Of a DNA stretch of 32,111 nt, positions 23,003 through 30,485 are shown piece after piece; the stretch's first letter is position 1; each line of letters opens with the position of its first letter. A model generated the notes under the pieces. That model worked only from the letters and a program-made list of their open reading frames with translations, did no database searches and had not been told where the DNA came from. This DNA comes from Candidatus Arcanibacter lacustris (lineage in GTDB: Bacteria > Pseudomonadota > Alphaproteobacteria > Rickettsiales > Arcanibacteraceae). The stretch covers positions 1 through 32,111 of the forward strand of contig JYHA01000023.1 of NCBI GenBank assembly GCA_000970895.1. Reading direction: 5' to 3'. Made by a program: the position numbers and the translations under genes.

Positions 23003-24772
23003 ATGAAAAAACCTATCAAATTATTATCACCGGTCACCATCAATCGCATTGCCGCAGGTGAGGTGGTTGAACGACCAGCTTCTGCGATTAAGGAATTAGT
23101 GGAGAATTCACTAGATGCTGGTGCGACTAAAATTGATGTGGCAATTTGTGATTCGGGGGGCAGAAATCTGATTATAGTTGCAGATAATGGTCATGGTATG
23201 AGTAAGGGTGATTTGTCGCTTGCTATTGAACGTCATACTACTTCAAAACTTGATGAAGATAATATTCAAAATATTGAAAATTTTGGCTTTCGTGGTGAGG
23301 CCTTGCCTTCTATTGCATCTGTTAGTAAAATGACTATTTCTAGTAAAACTAAAGATGATGATTATGCGTGGAGTCTTGCTATCTTAGGTGGAGATAAGCA
23401 AGAGTTAATGCCTACTTCTCTTTCTATTGGTACTAAAATAGAAATAAGGGATTTATTTTTTGCAACACCCGTTCGCTTAAAGTTCTTAAAGTCAGTTCGC
23501 ACTGAAGTTCAATATATTATAGATATTATCAATAAGTTAGCTATTGCTCACCACATGGTTTCTTTTAGTTTGTCTGTAGAGGGTAAATCCTTAGTTAAAA
23601 CAGCTGCTCAATTAACTCGTAAAGATAGAGTTAAGGAAATATTGGGAGAAGATTTTATAAGCAATTCAGTAGAGGTGGATTATCAAAGAGATGATATTGA
23701 GATTCAAGGATATGTGAGTATTCCTACATTTAACCGAGCAACTAGTAATGAGCAGTATCTTTTTGTCAATAATAGGCCAGTGAGAGATAAATTATTACTT
23801 ACTGCTGTTAAAGTTGCTTATCTTGATTATTTAGCTAGAGACCGACATCCCAGCGTTGCAATTTTTATTTATCTACCAACAGAAGAAGTTGATGTTAATG
23901 TCCATCCTACTAAATCCGAAGTTAGATTTAGGGATAGTAATAAAATCAAATCTATGATTATTTCTGCAATTAGATCATCCATTGCCAAGGCATCTCATCA
24001 AGCTTCATCTACTATTGCAGATAAGGTGATTGAATCATTTGTAGCGCCTGAACAAATTAGTTGGAATTTAGAAAGATCATACCAACCAGTAAGAATGAGT
24101 GAGAGAAAATTTGATTATGAAATTCCTTTGATCAAGACGCCTCAAATAGAACAAGTAAGTGTTGCTGAAGTAAAATATCAAGAAGCACCAAGCTATCGAC
24201 TTGGTATGGCGAAATGCCAGCTTCATAAAACTTATATTGTTTCTCAAACTGAAGATTCTGTGGTGATTACTGATCAACATGCAGCTCATGAGAGATTAGT
24301 ATATGAGAAATTAAAAATCTCATTAGCAAAGAAAAATATCGCAAGACAGAGACTTCTCATTCCTGAGATTGTAGAATTAAGTAGTAAAATTGCTTATCAA
24401 TTAGTTGCAAGCCAAGATAAATTAGCAGAGCTTGGCATTAAGTTAGCTTCATTTGGTGAAAATTCGGTGATTATTACAGAAATTCCTGCCTTAATATCTG
24501 CAGCTAACATCATTGATTTAATTAAAGATATTGGGGATGAGTTAGATGAGTATAGTGAGAATATCAGTTTAAATGAATTAAATGATCATATACTTGGTAC
24601 TTTTGCCTGTCATCATTCGGTGCGTGCTGGTAGGGTTTTAAATATAGAAGAAATGAATGCATTGCTTAGAGAGATGGAGCTAACGCCATTTTCAGGTCAA
24701 TGTAATCATGGTAGACCAACTTATGTTGAGCTTAAGTTAAAAGATGTGGAAAAATTATTTGGTAGGAGCTAG
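23003..24772 (+). CDS. mutL: DNA mismatch repair protein MutL with endonuclease motif (589 aa)
   Basis: A GHKL ATPase that links MutS mismatch recognition to strand incision. N-terminal ATPase motifs: INRIAAGEVVERPASAIKEL followed by VENSLDAGAT (about residues 14-43), DNGHGM and FGFRGEAL, then VNNRPVRD and NVHPTKSEVRF at the end of the transducer domain. The C-terminal dimerisation domain carries DQHAAHERLVYE, matching the DQHAx2Ex4E metal-binding nuclease motif, with ACHHSVRAG and CNHGRPT as the accompanying zinc-site motifs. This protein should therefore nick DNA itself, as expected in lineages without MutH. The ATG at 23003 gives the conserved N-terminus; no clear Shine-Dalgarno is seen. 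It converges with mreC, leaving only three bases between the stop codons. Confidence 0.96.
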   Translation: MKKPIKLLSPVTINRIAAGEVVERPASAIKELVENSLDAGATKIDVAICDSGGRNLIIVADNGHGMSKGDLSLAIERHTTSKLDEDNIQNIENFGFRGEALPSIASVSKMTISSKTKDDDYAWSLAILGGDKQELMPTSLSIGTKIEIRDLFFATPVRLKFLKSVRTEVQYIIDIINKLAIAHHMVSFSLSVEGKSLVKTAAQLTRKDRVKEILGEDFISNSVEVDYQRDDIEIQGYVSIPTFNRATSNEQYLFVNNRPVRDKLLLTAVKVAYLDYLARDRHPSVAIFIYLPTEEVDVNVHPTKSEVRFRDSNKIKSMIISAIRSSIAKASHQASSTIADKVIESFVAPEQISWNLERSYQPVRMSERKFDYEIPLIKTPQIEQVSVAEVKYQEAPSYRLGMAKCQLHKTYIVSQTEDSVVITDQHAAHERLVYEKLKISLAKKNIARQRLLIPEIVELSSKIAYQLVASQDKLAELGIKLASFGENSVIITEIPALISAANIIDLIKDIGDELDEYSENISLNELNDHILGTFACHHSVRAGRVLNIEEMNALLREMELTPFSGQCNHGRPTYVELKLKDVEKLFGRS

Positions 24773-24775
24773 TTG

Positions 24776-25555
24776 TTATTTGACTAGGATTTTTACATAA
24801 TCCAGCTTGGTAATATCCACTACTGGTTTTGCTGAAATATAGTTTTCTGAGATTGATTCGATTGTAGCAACTGGGATGCCAGTAGGAAAAAACTCCCCGT
24901 TATCATTAGTAACTACTACTTCTCCTATTTCTACCTTCTTAGTATCATTTAAATATAATAATCTTAATTTATTTTCATTGCTGCCAGAAATAATAGCTTT
25001 TTCAAGGAATTTTGAGGTGACGATTGGAACTTTAGAATTTAAATCAGTAACCAAAAGTACAGATGCTGTTTTATCAAAGACTTGAATAATTTTACCAACT
25101 AATCCCTGATTGTTGATCACTACTTGACCCTCTTTTAAGCCATTTTGTTCCCCTGCAAGAATTGTTGCATAATAATTATAAGGACCAATAACATTAGTTA
25201 TTACTCTTGCAGAAACATATTTGAAATCACCATTTTCAACTAAATTAACTTGTTTTTTCAATTCTCTATTTTCAAATTCTAGGGCTCTTAGTCTTTGTAT
25301 TTCATATTTGAGTAGTGAATTATGTTGCTTTAGCTCGATATTTTTGTCGTAAATAAAAACCAAATCTTTGATGTTTTGATATAAATGGGATAGTTTAGAT
25401 GTTGTAATATCTGCTTTGTAAATTATATTATGCAATATATTTGTTGATTTATTCCTGATATATAAGAAGTAATTAGATGAATTGCCTAGCATCAAAAGAG
25501 CGGCCATTAGCGCAATTAATATGATATAATAGAATCTAGTTAAATTTAAAAACAC
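24776..25555 (-). CDS. mreC: Rod shape-determining protein MreC (259 aa)
   Basis: MreC is the periplasmic scaffold of the elongation complex, bridging MreB and the wall synthases. It has one N-terminal membrane helix (YYIILIALMAALLMLG, residues about 10-25), a long coiled coil (about 65-110, LKYEIQRLRALEFENRELKKQ) and the two-barrel MreC domain with YYATILAGEQNGLKEGQVVI, GLVGKI and VPIVTSK. Length is typical of short MreC proteins. It follows mreB in the same direction, but a 247-base gap rich in inverted repeats separates the two, so the usual tight mreB-mreC coupling is interrupted. mreD does not follow; mutL converges three bases away. Confidence 0.92.
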   Translation of the reverse strand: MFLNLTRFYYIILIALMAALLMLGNSSNYFLYIRNKSTNILHNIIYKADITTSKLSHLYQNIKDLVFIYDKNIELKQHNSLLKYEIQRLRALEFENRELKKQVNLVENGDFKYVSARVITNVIGPYNYYATILAGEQNGLKEGQVVINNQGLVGKIIQVFDKTASVLLVTDLNSKVPIVTSKFLEKAIISGSNENKLRLLYLNDTKKVEIGEVVVTNDNGEFFPTGIPVATIESISENYISAKPVVDITKLDYVKILVK

Positions 25556-25619
25556 AAATACTCTAGTTAGTTAAATGTTGTTTCTTTGAGCTGCCATTAT
25601 AAGTGCAGCTGTCCTTAAA

Positions 25620-25682
25620 GTTAAATCAAGTCTTAGCGCGGGGTTCTCTTCGTTGTTTCCGCGGGCCGTATAAAAATTTAAC
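25620..25682. repeat. GC-rich nested inverted repeat upstream of mreC
   Basis: GTTAAAT (25620-25626) pairs with ATTTAAC (25676-25682). Inside, CGCGG (25637-25641) pairs with CCGCG (25659-25663) in a stretch far richer in G+C than its surroundings. It abuts the 33-bp palindrome at 25683 exactly. Its nature is unknown. Confidence 0.45.
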
Positions 25683-25752
25683 AAGAAGTCGTCATCCTAT
25701 CGCTTGATTTGTCTTTTTTAAGACAAATCAAGCGATAGGATGACGACTTCTT
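25683..25752. repeat. 33-bp perfect inverted repeat between mreB and mreC (family 1, copy D)
   Basis: 25683-25715 and 25720-25752 are exact reverse complements around a TTTT loop. The arms contain GTCGTCATCC and GATAGGATGACGAC, tying it to the family at 11439 and 19877, and the inner part (GATTTGTCTT) resembles the short arms there. On the plus strand it ends in a T-run; on the minus strand (the mreB direction) no clear U-tract follows, so its role as an mreB terminator is uncertain. Confidence 0.85.
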
Positions 25753-25802
25753 TTTTTGGTTGGGTGCATCGTAGTCCCTTTTTGAGGGATGAATTAACTC
25801 TA

Positions 25803-26843
25803 TTAATCCTGTTTAAATAAAACATGTTGTAATTTTTTCTGGTTTTCTAATACTTTACCAGTACCAAGAGCAACGCAAGATAAGGCGTCTTCAGCAACGA
25901 ATACGGGTAATTTAGTAGCTTCCCTTAATACTAGATCTAAGTTGTTTAATAAAGATCCACCACCAGTCATTACAATTCCTTTATCAACGATATCTGAAGC
26001 AAGTTCAGGAGGTGTGCATTCTAATGCTATTTTTACAGCTTCAATAATTTGACCTACAGTTTCGAGCAAGCTTTCAGAAATTTGAGCTTCAGACAGAACC
26101 ATTTCTTTTGGTACTCCGTTGATTAAATCTCTACCTTTGATTTCCATCATTTTGCCTTTGCCTTCTTCGGTTACGTAGGCGCTTCCTATTTGTTTTTTGA
26201 TTTTTTCAGCTGTTGATTCGCCAATTAATAGATTGTGATTACGACGAATATAAGAAATAATCGCCTCATCCATTTTGTCTCCACCAACTCTAACGGATCT
26301 GGAATATACAATCCCACCTAAGGATAACACAGCAACCTCAGTAGTGCCTCCTCCAATATCCACGATCATTGATCCTGTTGGTTCTGTTACTGGTAAATCA
26401 GCTCCAATTGCAGCTGCCATTGGTTCTTCAATCAAGAATACTTCTCTTGCACCTGCGCTTTCTGCCGCATCTTGGATTGCTCTTCTTTCGACTGGAGTTG
26501 ATCCTGATGGTACGCAAACTACTATTAATGGTCCTGTAAAGCTTCTTCTATTATGGACTGTGCGAATAAAATGTTTGATCATTTCTTCAGCGCCCTTGAA
26601 GTCAGCAATAACTCCGTCTTTTAAAGGTCTCTTTGCTTCTATTTCTGCGGGAGTTCTGCCTAACATCATTTTTGCTTCATGACCAAATGCATATGGTCTC
26701 ATAGCTCCATTTTCTCTAATCAAAGCAACTACGGATGGCTCGTTTAGTACTATTCCTCTACCTTTTACGTATACTAAGGTATTGGCGGTACCAAGATCAA
26801 TGGCCATATCACATGATAAAAAACCGAGTAATTTAGAAAACAT
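25803..26843 (-). CDS. mreB: Rod shape-determining protein MreB (346 aa)
   Basis: An actin-like ATPase that forms membrane filaments and directs lateral wall synthesis. The phosphate-1 motif DLGTANTLVYVKGRGIVLNE (from about residue 16), the phosphate-2 region DIGGGTTEVAVLSLGG (about 165-180) and the adenosine motif VMTGGGSLLNNL (about 293) are intact, and the length is standard. The N-terminal MFSKLLGFLSCDMA segment is amphipathic, suited to membrane contact. The ATG at 26843 has only a weak AGG upstream. mreC follows after a repeat-rich gap. The upstream 212 bases before the tRNA hold no further gene. Confidence 0.97.
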   Translation of the reverse strand: MFSKLLGFLSCDMAIDLGTANTLVYVKGRGIVLNEPSVVALIRENGAMRPYAFGHEAKMMLGRTPAEIEAKRPLKDGVIADFKGAEEMIKHFIRTVHNRRSFTGPLIVVCVPSGSTPVERRAIQDAAESAGAREVFLIEEPMAAAIGADLPVTEPTGSMIVDIGGGTTEVAVLSLGGIVYSRSVRVGGDKMDEAIISYIRRNHNLLIGESTAEKIKKQIGSAYVTEEGKGKMMEIKGRDLINGVPKEMVLSEAQISESLLETVGQIIEAVKIALECTPPELASDIVDKGIVMTGGGSLLNNLDLVLREATKLPVFVAEDALSCVALGTGKVLENQKKLQHVLFKQD

Positions 26844-27006
26844 AATAAAAAAACCTATAAAAATTTAATTTGAACAATATCTATTATTAATAGAGTGTAA
26901 TTAGAAAAAGATAAAGAGATTTTTTAATTTTATGATGCTAGTAAGTCACTATTTGTCATATCGAAAATAAAATTGAAAAAAATAGCTGATTATGCAAAAT
27001 TATCTC

Positions 27007-27035
27007 TTGCAGTTTGTTTTTAAATGTCGTATATC
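27007..27035 (+). promoter_or_regulatory. Candidate promoter of the tRNA-Thr gene
   Basis: TTGCAG (27007-27012), a 17-base spacer and TATATC (27030-27035), ending 20 bases before the mature tRNA 5' end. Transcription from it would probably continue into prfA. Confidence 0.4.
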
Positions 27036-27055
27036 ATTTTCAAGCAAAACATAAT

Positions 27056-27130
27056 GCCGGCTTAGCTCAGTGGTAGAGCAACCGCCTTGTAAGCGGTAGG
27101 TCATCAGTTCGAATCCGATATCCGGCACCA
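27056..27130 (+). tRNA. trnT: tRNA-Thr (anticodon UGU), CCA encoded
   Basis: A 75-base cloverleaf with a 7-bp acceptor (GCCGGCT), D-arm GCTC/GAGC, anticodon stem ACCGC/GCGGT with loop CTTGTAA (anticodon TGT at 27088-27090), T-loop TTCGAAT and an encoded CCA at 27128-27130. Two helix positions do not pair: acceptor pair 6 is C opposite U, and one T-stem pair is A opposite C. The rest is canonical, so I consider it functional or edited rather than a relic. It reads Thr ACN codons, at least ACA. prfA begins 35 bases downstream. Confidence 0.93.
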
Positions 27131-27165
27131 TCCCATCTTAAATAAATATAAAAAGCAGTAGCATT

Positions 27166-28242
27166 TTGAGTTTCAAAGATAATTTAAATAAAATCATAGA
27201 TCGTCATAACGAGCTTAGGGATAAATTATCCAGCTCAACTTTTGATAAAGGTGGTGATTTTGTTACTTTCTCAAAAGAATATTCTGATTTAACACCTATA
27301 GTTGAAAAAATATCAATTTTACTTGAAGCAGAAAAAGATCTAGAAAATTTAAAGCAAATTATCGATGATCCTGAGTCTGATTCTGATTTGAAAGAAATGG
27401 CTAAAGAAGAGCTATTATCCTTACAAGATTCCTTTCCTAAAATGGAATTAGAAGTTAAATTATCATTATTACCTAAAGATGAAGCTGATGCTAAAAATGC
27501 TATTTTAGAGGTTAGGGCGGGAACAGGTGGTGATGAGGCTGCTCTTTTTGCTGGTCAATTATTTAGAATGTATCAACATTATGCTGAAAACAAAGGCTGG
27601 AAATTCGAAATTCTATCCGTATCAGAAACAGGAATAGGTGGCTATAAAGATGCATCTGCTGTGATATCTGGCACTAATGTTTTCTCTAAAATGAAATTTG
27701 AATCAGGTGTACATAGAGTTCAAAGAGTGCCTGAAACTGAGTCAAGTGGTAGAATTCATACATCTGCAGCAACCGTTGCTGTTCTTCCTGAAGCAGAAGA
27801 AGTGGATGTTAATATAGAAGAAAAAGATTTAAGAATAGATGTGTTTAGATCAAGTGGTCCTGGTGGTCAGTCAGTTAATACAACAGATAGTGCGGTAAGA
27901 ATTGTGCATATTCCAAGTGGAATAGTAGTGCAACAACAAGATGAAAAGTCTCAGCATAAAAATAAAGCCAAAGCTTTGAAGATCTTGCGTTCTAAGATCT
28001 ATGAAATGGAAAGAGACGCTATAGATAAAGAACGTGCTGCTCAAAGAAAGGGGCAAGTTGGATCGGGTGATAGATCTGAGAGAATTAGAACTTATAATTT
28101 CCCACAAGGTCGTATTACCGATCATAGGATTAATTTGACTCTATATAGAATTGACTCCATTATGTTTGAAGGGGATCTTGACGAATTAATTAACGCTCTA
28201 ATTGCAGAATATGAAGCTAATAGACTTTCAGAAGCATTATAA
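27166..28242 (+). CDS. prfA: Peptide chain release factor 1, TTG start (358 aa)
   Basis: RF1 terminates translation at UAA and UAG. The stop-codon recognition segment reads VQRVPETES, i.e. the PxT tripeptide of RF1 rather than the SPF of RF2, and the catalytic GGQ lies in FRSSGPGGQSVNTTDSAVR (about residue 233). The N-terminal helical domain and C-terminal RTYNFPQGRITDHRI match the family. The start is TTG at 27166 (MSFKDNLNKIIDRHNEL), because the conserved N-terminal helix begins right there and no ATG precedes it in frame. The next gene starts inside its last codons. prmC, often the neighbour of prfA, is not here. Confidence 0.95.
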   Translation: MSFKDNLNKIIDRHNELRDKLSSSTFDKGGDFVTFSKEYSDLTPIVEKISILLEAEKDLENLKQIIDDPESDSDLKEMAKEELLSLQDSFPKMELEVKLSLLPKDEADAKNAILEVRAGTGGDEAALFAGQLFRMYQHYAENKGWKFEILSVSETGIGGYKDASAVISGTNVFSKMKFESGVHRVQRVPETESSGRIHTSAATVAVLPEAEEVDVNIEEKDLRIDVFRSSGPGGQSVNTTDSAVRIVHIPSGIVVQQQDEKSQHKNKAKALKILRSKIYEMERDAIDKERAAQRKGQVGSGDRSERIRTYNFPQGRITDHRINLTLYRIDSIMFEGDLDELINALIAEYEANRLSEAL

Positions 28243-29584
28243 ATTACCATTACTACTACTTGTAATAATTACAGTTATTAGAATTTTTTTTCTTTATTAT
28301 TATAATCTGAATTTATATGCTGATGAGGCTCAATATTTTGGATGGTCTCGCAATTTAGATTTTGGTTACTATTCCAAACCCCCTATGGTTGCTTTTGTTA
28401 TTAGAATCTCTACCATGATATTTGGTGAATCAGAAACAGCAATTAGAATTTTCTCTCCTATTTTTCATTTTCTTACATCGGTTGTTATCTACCATTTAGG
28501 AAAAAAACTATATAATGAAAAGGTTGCTTATTATGCTTGCTTTCTTTATATAACTCTTCCTGCTGTTACATTTTCTTCTAATTTGATGACTACTGATCCT
28601 ATTTTGTTATTTTTTTGGGCTTTGACTGCGCTGTTATTTTTATCAGAGATGTGGTTGGTGGCTGGGATTGGCTTTGGCCTTGGTATGATGACAAAATATA
28701 GTATGGCAATGTTCATACCATCTGCTGCTATTTATTTATATTGGCGGGATCGTAACTTTTATTGGCTAAAAAACCCTAATTTATATGTATCTTTATTAGT
28801 GGGTTTAGCGGTTTTTTCTCCAAATATTTATTGGAATATTAAGCATGATATGGTTAGTTTTGCTCATCTCATAGATATATCACATGCTAAAGAATCATCT
28901 TTTAATGCTAGAAAAATACTAGAGTTTTTATTGATACAAATTGCTATTATTGGTCCAGTTCTTAGCTGTTTAGCAATCGGATTGAGAGAAAACAATAGGC
29001 ATAAATATGTAATTTCCCTATGTTTGCCTATTTTGATTTTTACTTCATTTTTGAGTCTGTTTTTTAATGCTTATGGTAATTGGGCAGTGCCTGCTTATAT
29101 TGGTTTTATTGTTTGGGTATCTGCTTATCGCTGCGCTAATGGTCTGGGTGACGAACCTAGAGTATGTAATGAAAAATTATTAAAACTAGCAATTACTAGT
29201 AATGTCATTGTTGCAATATTAATCTACTCTTCTCCATTATTTGTAAATTTTCTACCATCGGATCCTTTTAAAAGAGTATCTGGATGGAGGGAGTTTGGTG
29301 TTTGTGTATCGGAGCTTGCAAAGCGTCATCCTGATGCCTTGATTATTAGTGATGATCGTAAAATTACAGCTGAACTTATTTATTATATAGGGATGGACAA
29401 TAGGAATAAAATAAGAAAATGGAATCACTTTAAAGAAATAAAAAATCATTATGATATGACCATTCCGCTTAAAGAAATTCCATCGGAAATGATTCTGGTA
29501 TTTAAATACAATATACCAGAATCATTTAATTGTAATAAAGTGAGTTATATAAATGGATTGAGTATATATTATTGCAAATACTAA
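28211..29584 (+). CDS. ArnT-like integral membrane glycosyltransferase (457 aa)
   Basis: A polytopic membrane protein of the GT-C fold (PMT/ArnT group) that would move a sugar from a polyprenyl-phosphate donor to an acceptor outside the membrane. After the first helix (LPLLLLVIITVIRIFFLYY) comes the catalytic loop motif YADEAQYFGWSRNLDFGYYSKPPM, in which the Asp-Glu pair and GYYxxPP are characteristic. Many hydrophobic helices follow, with TDPILLFFWALT and GMMTKYSMAMFIPS typical of the family, and a soluble C-terminal domain of about 100 residues. I choose the ATG at 28211; a TTG at 28202 would add three residues. Either way it overlaps prfA by 32-41 bases in another frame. Its last 59 bases are overlapped by a minus-strand gene. 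Donor and acceptor are unknown; lipid A or another envelope glycan is a guess. Confidence 0.85.
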   Translation: MKLIDFQKHYKLPLLLLVIITVIRIFFLYYYNLNLYADEAQYFGWSRNLDFGYYSKPPMVAFVIRISTMIFGESETAIRIFSPIFHFLTSVVIYHLGKKLYNEKVAYYACFLYITLPAVTFSSNLMTTDPILLFFWALTALLFLSEMWLVAGIGFGLGMMTKYSMAMFIPSAAIYLYWRDRNFYWLKNPNLYVSLLVGLAVFSPNIYWNIKHDMVSFAHLIDISHAKESSFNARKILEFLLIQIAIIGPVLSCLAIGLRENNRHKYVISLCLPILIFTSFLSLFFNAYGNWAVPAYIGFIVWVSAYRCANGLGDEPRVCNEKLLKLAITSNVIVAILIYSSPLFVNFLPSDPFKRVSGWREFGVCVSELAKRHPDALIISDDRKITAELIYYIGMDNRNKIRKWNHFKEIKNHYDMTIPLKEIPSEMILVFKYNIPESFNCNKVSYINGLSIYYCKY

Positions 29585-30152
29585 TAAACAATAGTTTATC
29601 GATTAATAATAGGGGATCCTTTCTTGTTGTTAATGATGGGGGTTTTTCCGGAAAGAGATTGCCGTATGTTTCGCCCGATTTTTCTGCGAATGTTTTTAGT
29701 AAGGATGTTTTTAAAGGGCTGCTATTTCCAGTTGCTTTTAATGCTGAATAAGCTGTTTTTACTGCGCTATCGATAACATTTCCTGTGTTTTCTCCATTTT
29801 TAACCTTTTCTATTGTTGTATTAAAATTATTTCCTGTTGCAGCAATGTCCTCTACAAAAGATTTCATAGATTCTTGTAAATTTTTCTCTAAAATTTCTAT
29901 AGTTGTTTTTTGACTATTCTTGCCTTTTTTAAAGGAATCAATCATTCCTAGGGCATCAGAGCTTATGCCTACATATTTTGATATTTTTGGCGATTTTTTG
30001 CCAGAAAGGGTAGCCAATCCACTAGTTGCTGATGCATCATTTTCTGCAATTGATCCTAATGTTGTGGTAGTAACAATTCCTGTTATGACTTTCTTTAGAG
30101 GTTTTGCAGAAGCTTTAGCAAGTCTTTTGAGTAGTTCTGGATTGATTGCCAT
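29526..30152 (-). CDS. Hypothetical protein, Lys/Ser/Thr-rich with hydrophobic tail (208 aa)
   Basis: I do not recognise it. The start ATG at 30152 has a good Shine-Dalgarno (GAGGA, six bases upstream), which supports translation. The N-terminal 20 residues are basic and amphipathic (LLKRLAKASAKPLKKVI), the middle is rich in Lys, Ser, Thr and Gly with probable helices (about 80-115, IEILEKNLQESMKSFVEDI), and the C-terminus ends in a hydrophobic, Tyr-rich tail (LLFISICNNIYSIHLYNS). The last 59 bases lie inside the convergent glycosyltransferase gene; this tail may be a run-on after loss of an earlier stop codon. It follows the 72-residue gene by 50 bases. A secreted effector is conceivable but unsupported. 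Confidence 0.6.
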   Translation of the reverse strand: MAINPELLKRLAKASAKPLKKVITGIVTTTTLGSIAENDASATSGLATLSGKKSPKISKYVGISSDALGMIDSFKKGKNSQKTTIEILEKNLQESMKSFVEDIAATGNNFNTTIEKVKNGENTGNVIDSAVKTAYSALKATGNSSPLKTSLLKTFAEKSGETYGNLFPEKPPSLTTRKDPLLLIDKLLFISICNNIYSIHLYNSLYYN

Positions 30153-30202
30153 AATAGTTCCTCGATGTTATTAATTATATTATTGCAAGTGGTCTTTTAG
30201 TT

Positions 30203-30421
30203 TTATCTTGAGTTTTCTTGCGTAATTCTATTTTTATGTTGTATTGCAAGTGTGTTATGAATTCTTTCGTTCTTGCTGTCTTCTTTTGTGTTTTTTAAAA
30301 GCACTTCCCTTTTTCTTAATAATTCTTTATCTAGTTTATTGATAGCCTGAAGGGGCTGTTTTTTTCTTAGATTAGATATTATTTGTTTTAACGTAAAGTC
30401 ATTTGGGTCATTTACTGCCAT
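30203..30421 (-). CDS. Small hypothetical protein (72 aa)
   Basis: No family recognised. The ATG at 30421 follows a strong Shine-Dalgarno (AAAGGAG, about eight bases upstream), so it is very likely expressed. The product is highly charged and predicted helical throughout (FTLKQIISNLRKKQPLQAIN, KELLRKREVLLKN), basic, without membrane segments or cysteines. It lies 64 bases after the PBP gene and 50 bases before the 208-residue gene, all on the same strand, so the three may form one unit. The helical, basic character would suit RNA or protein binding; that is speculation. Confidence 0.6.
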   Translation of the reverse strand: MAVNDPNDFTLKQIISNLRKKQPLQAINKLDKELLRKREVLLKNTKEDSKNERIHNTLAIQHKNRITQENSR

Positions 30422-30485
30422 TTTTAAATCTCCTTTTGCTTATAGACTTAATCTTAGCATTAATAAATTAATATTTTATTAATGA

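Noticed and set aside
26275..26682. A 135-codon plus-strand frame opposite mreB
   Set aside because: It is antisense to highly conserved MreB sequence, and its Ser/Pro/Ile-rich product resembles no protein; a by-product of mreB codon use.
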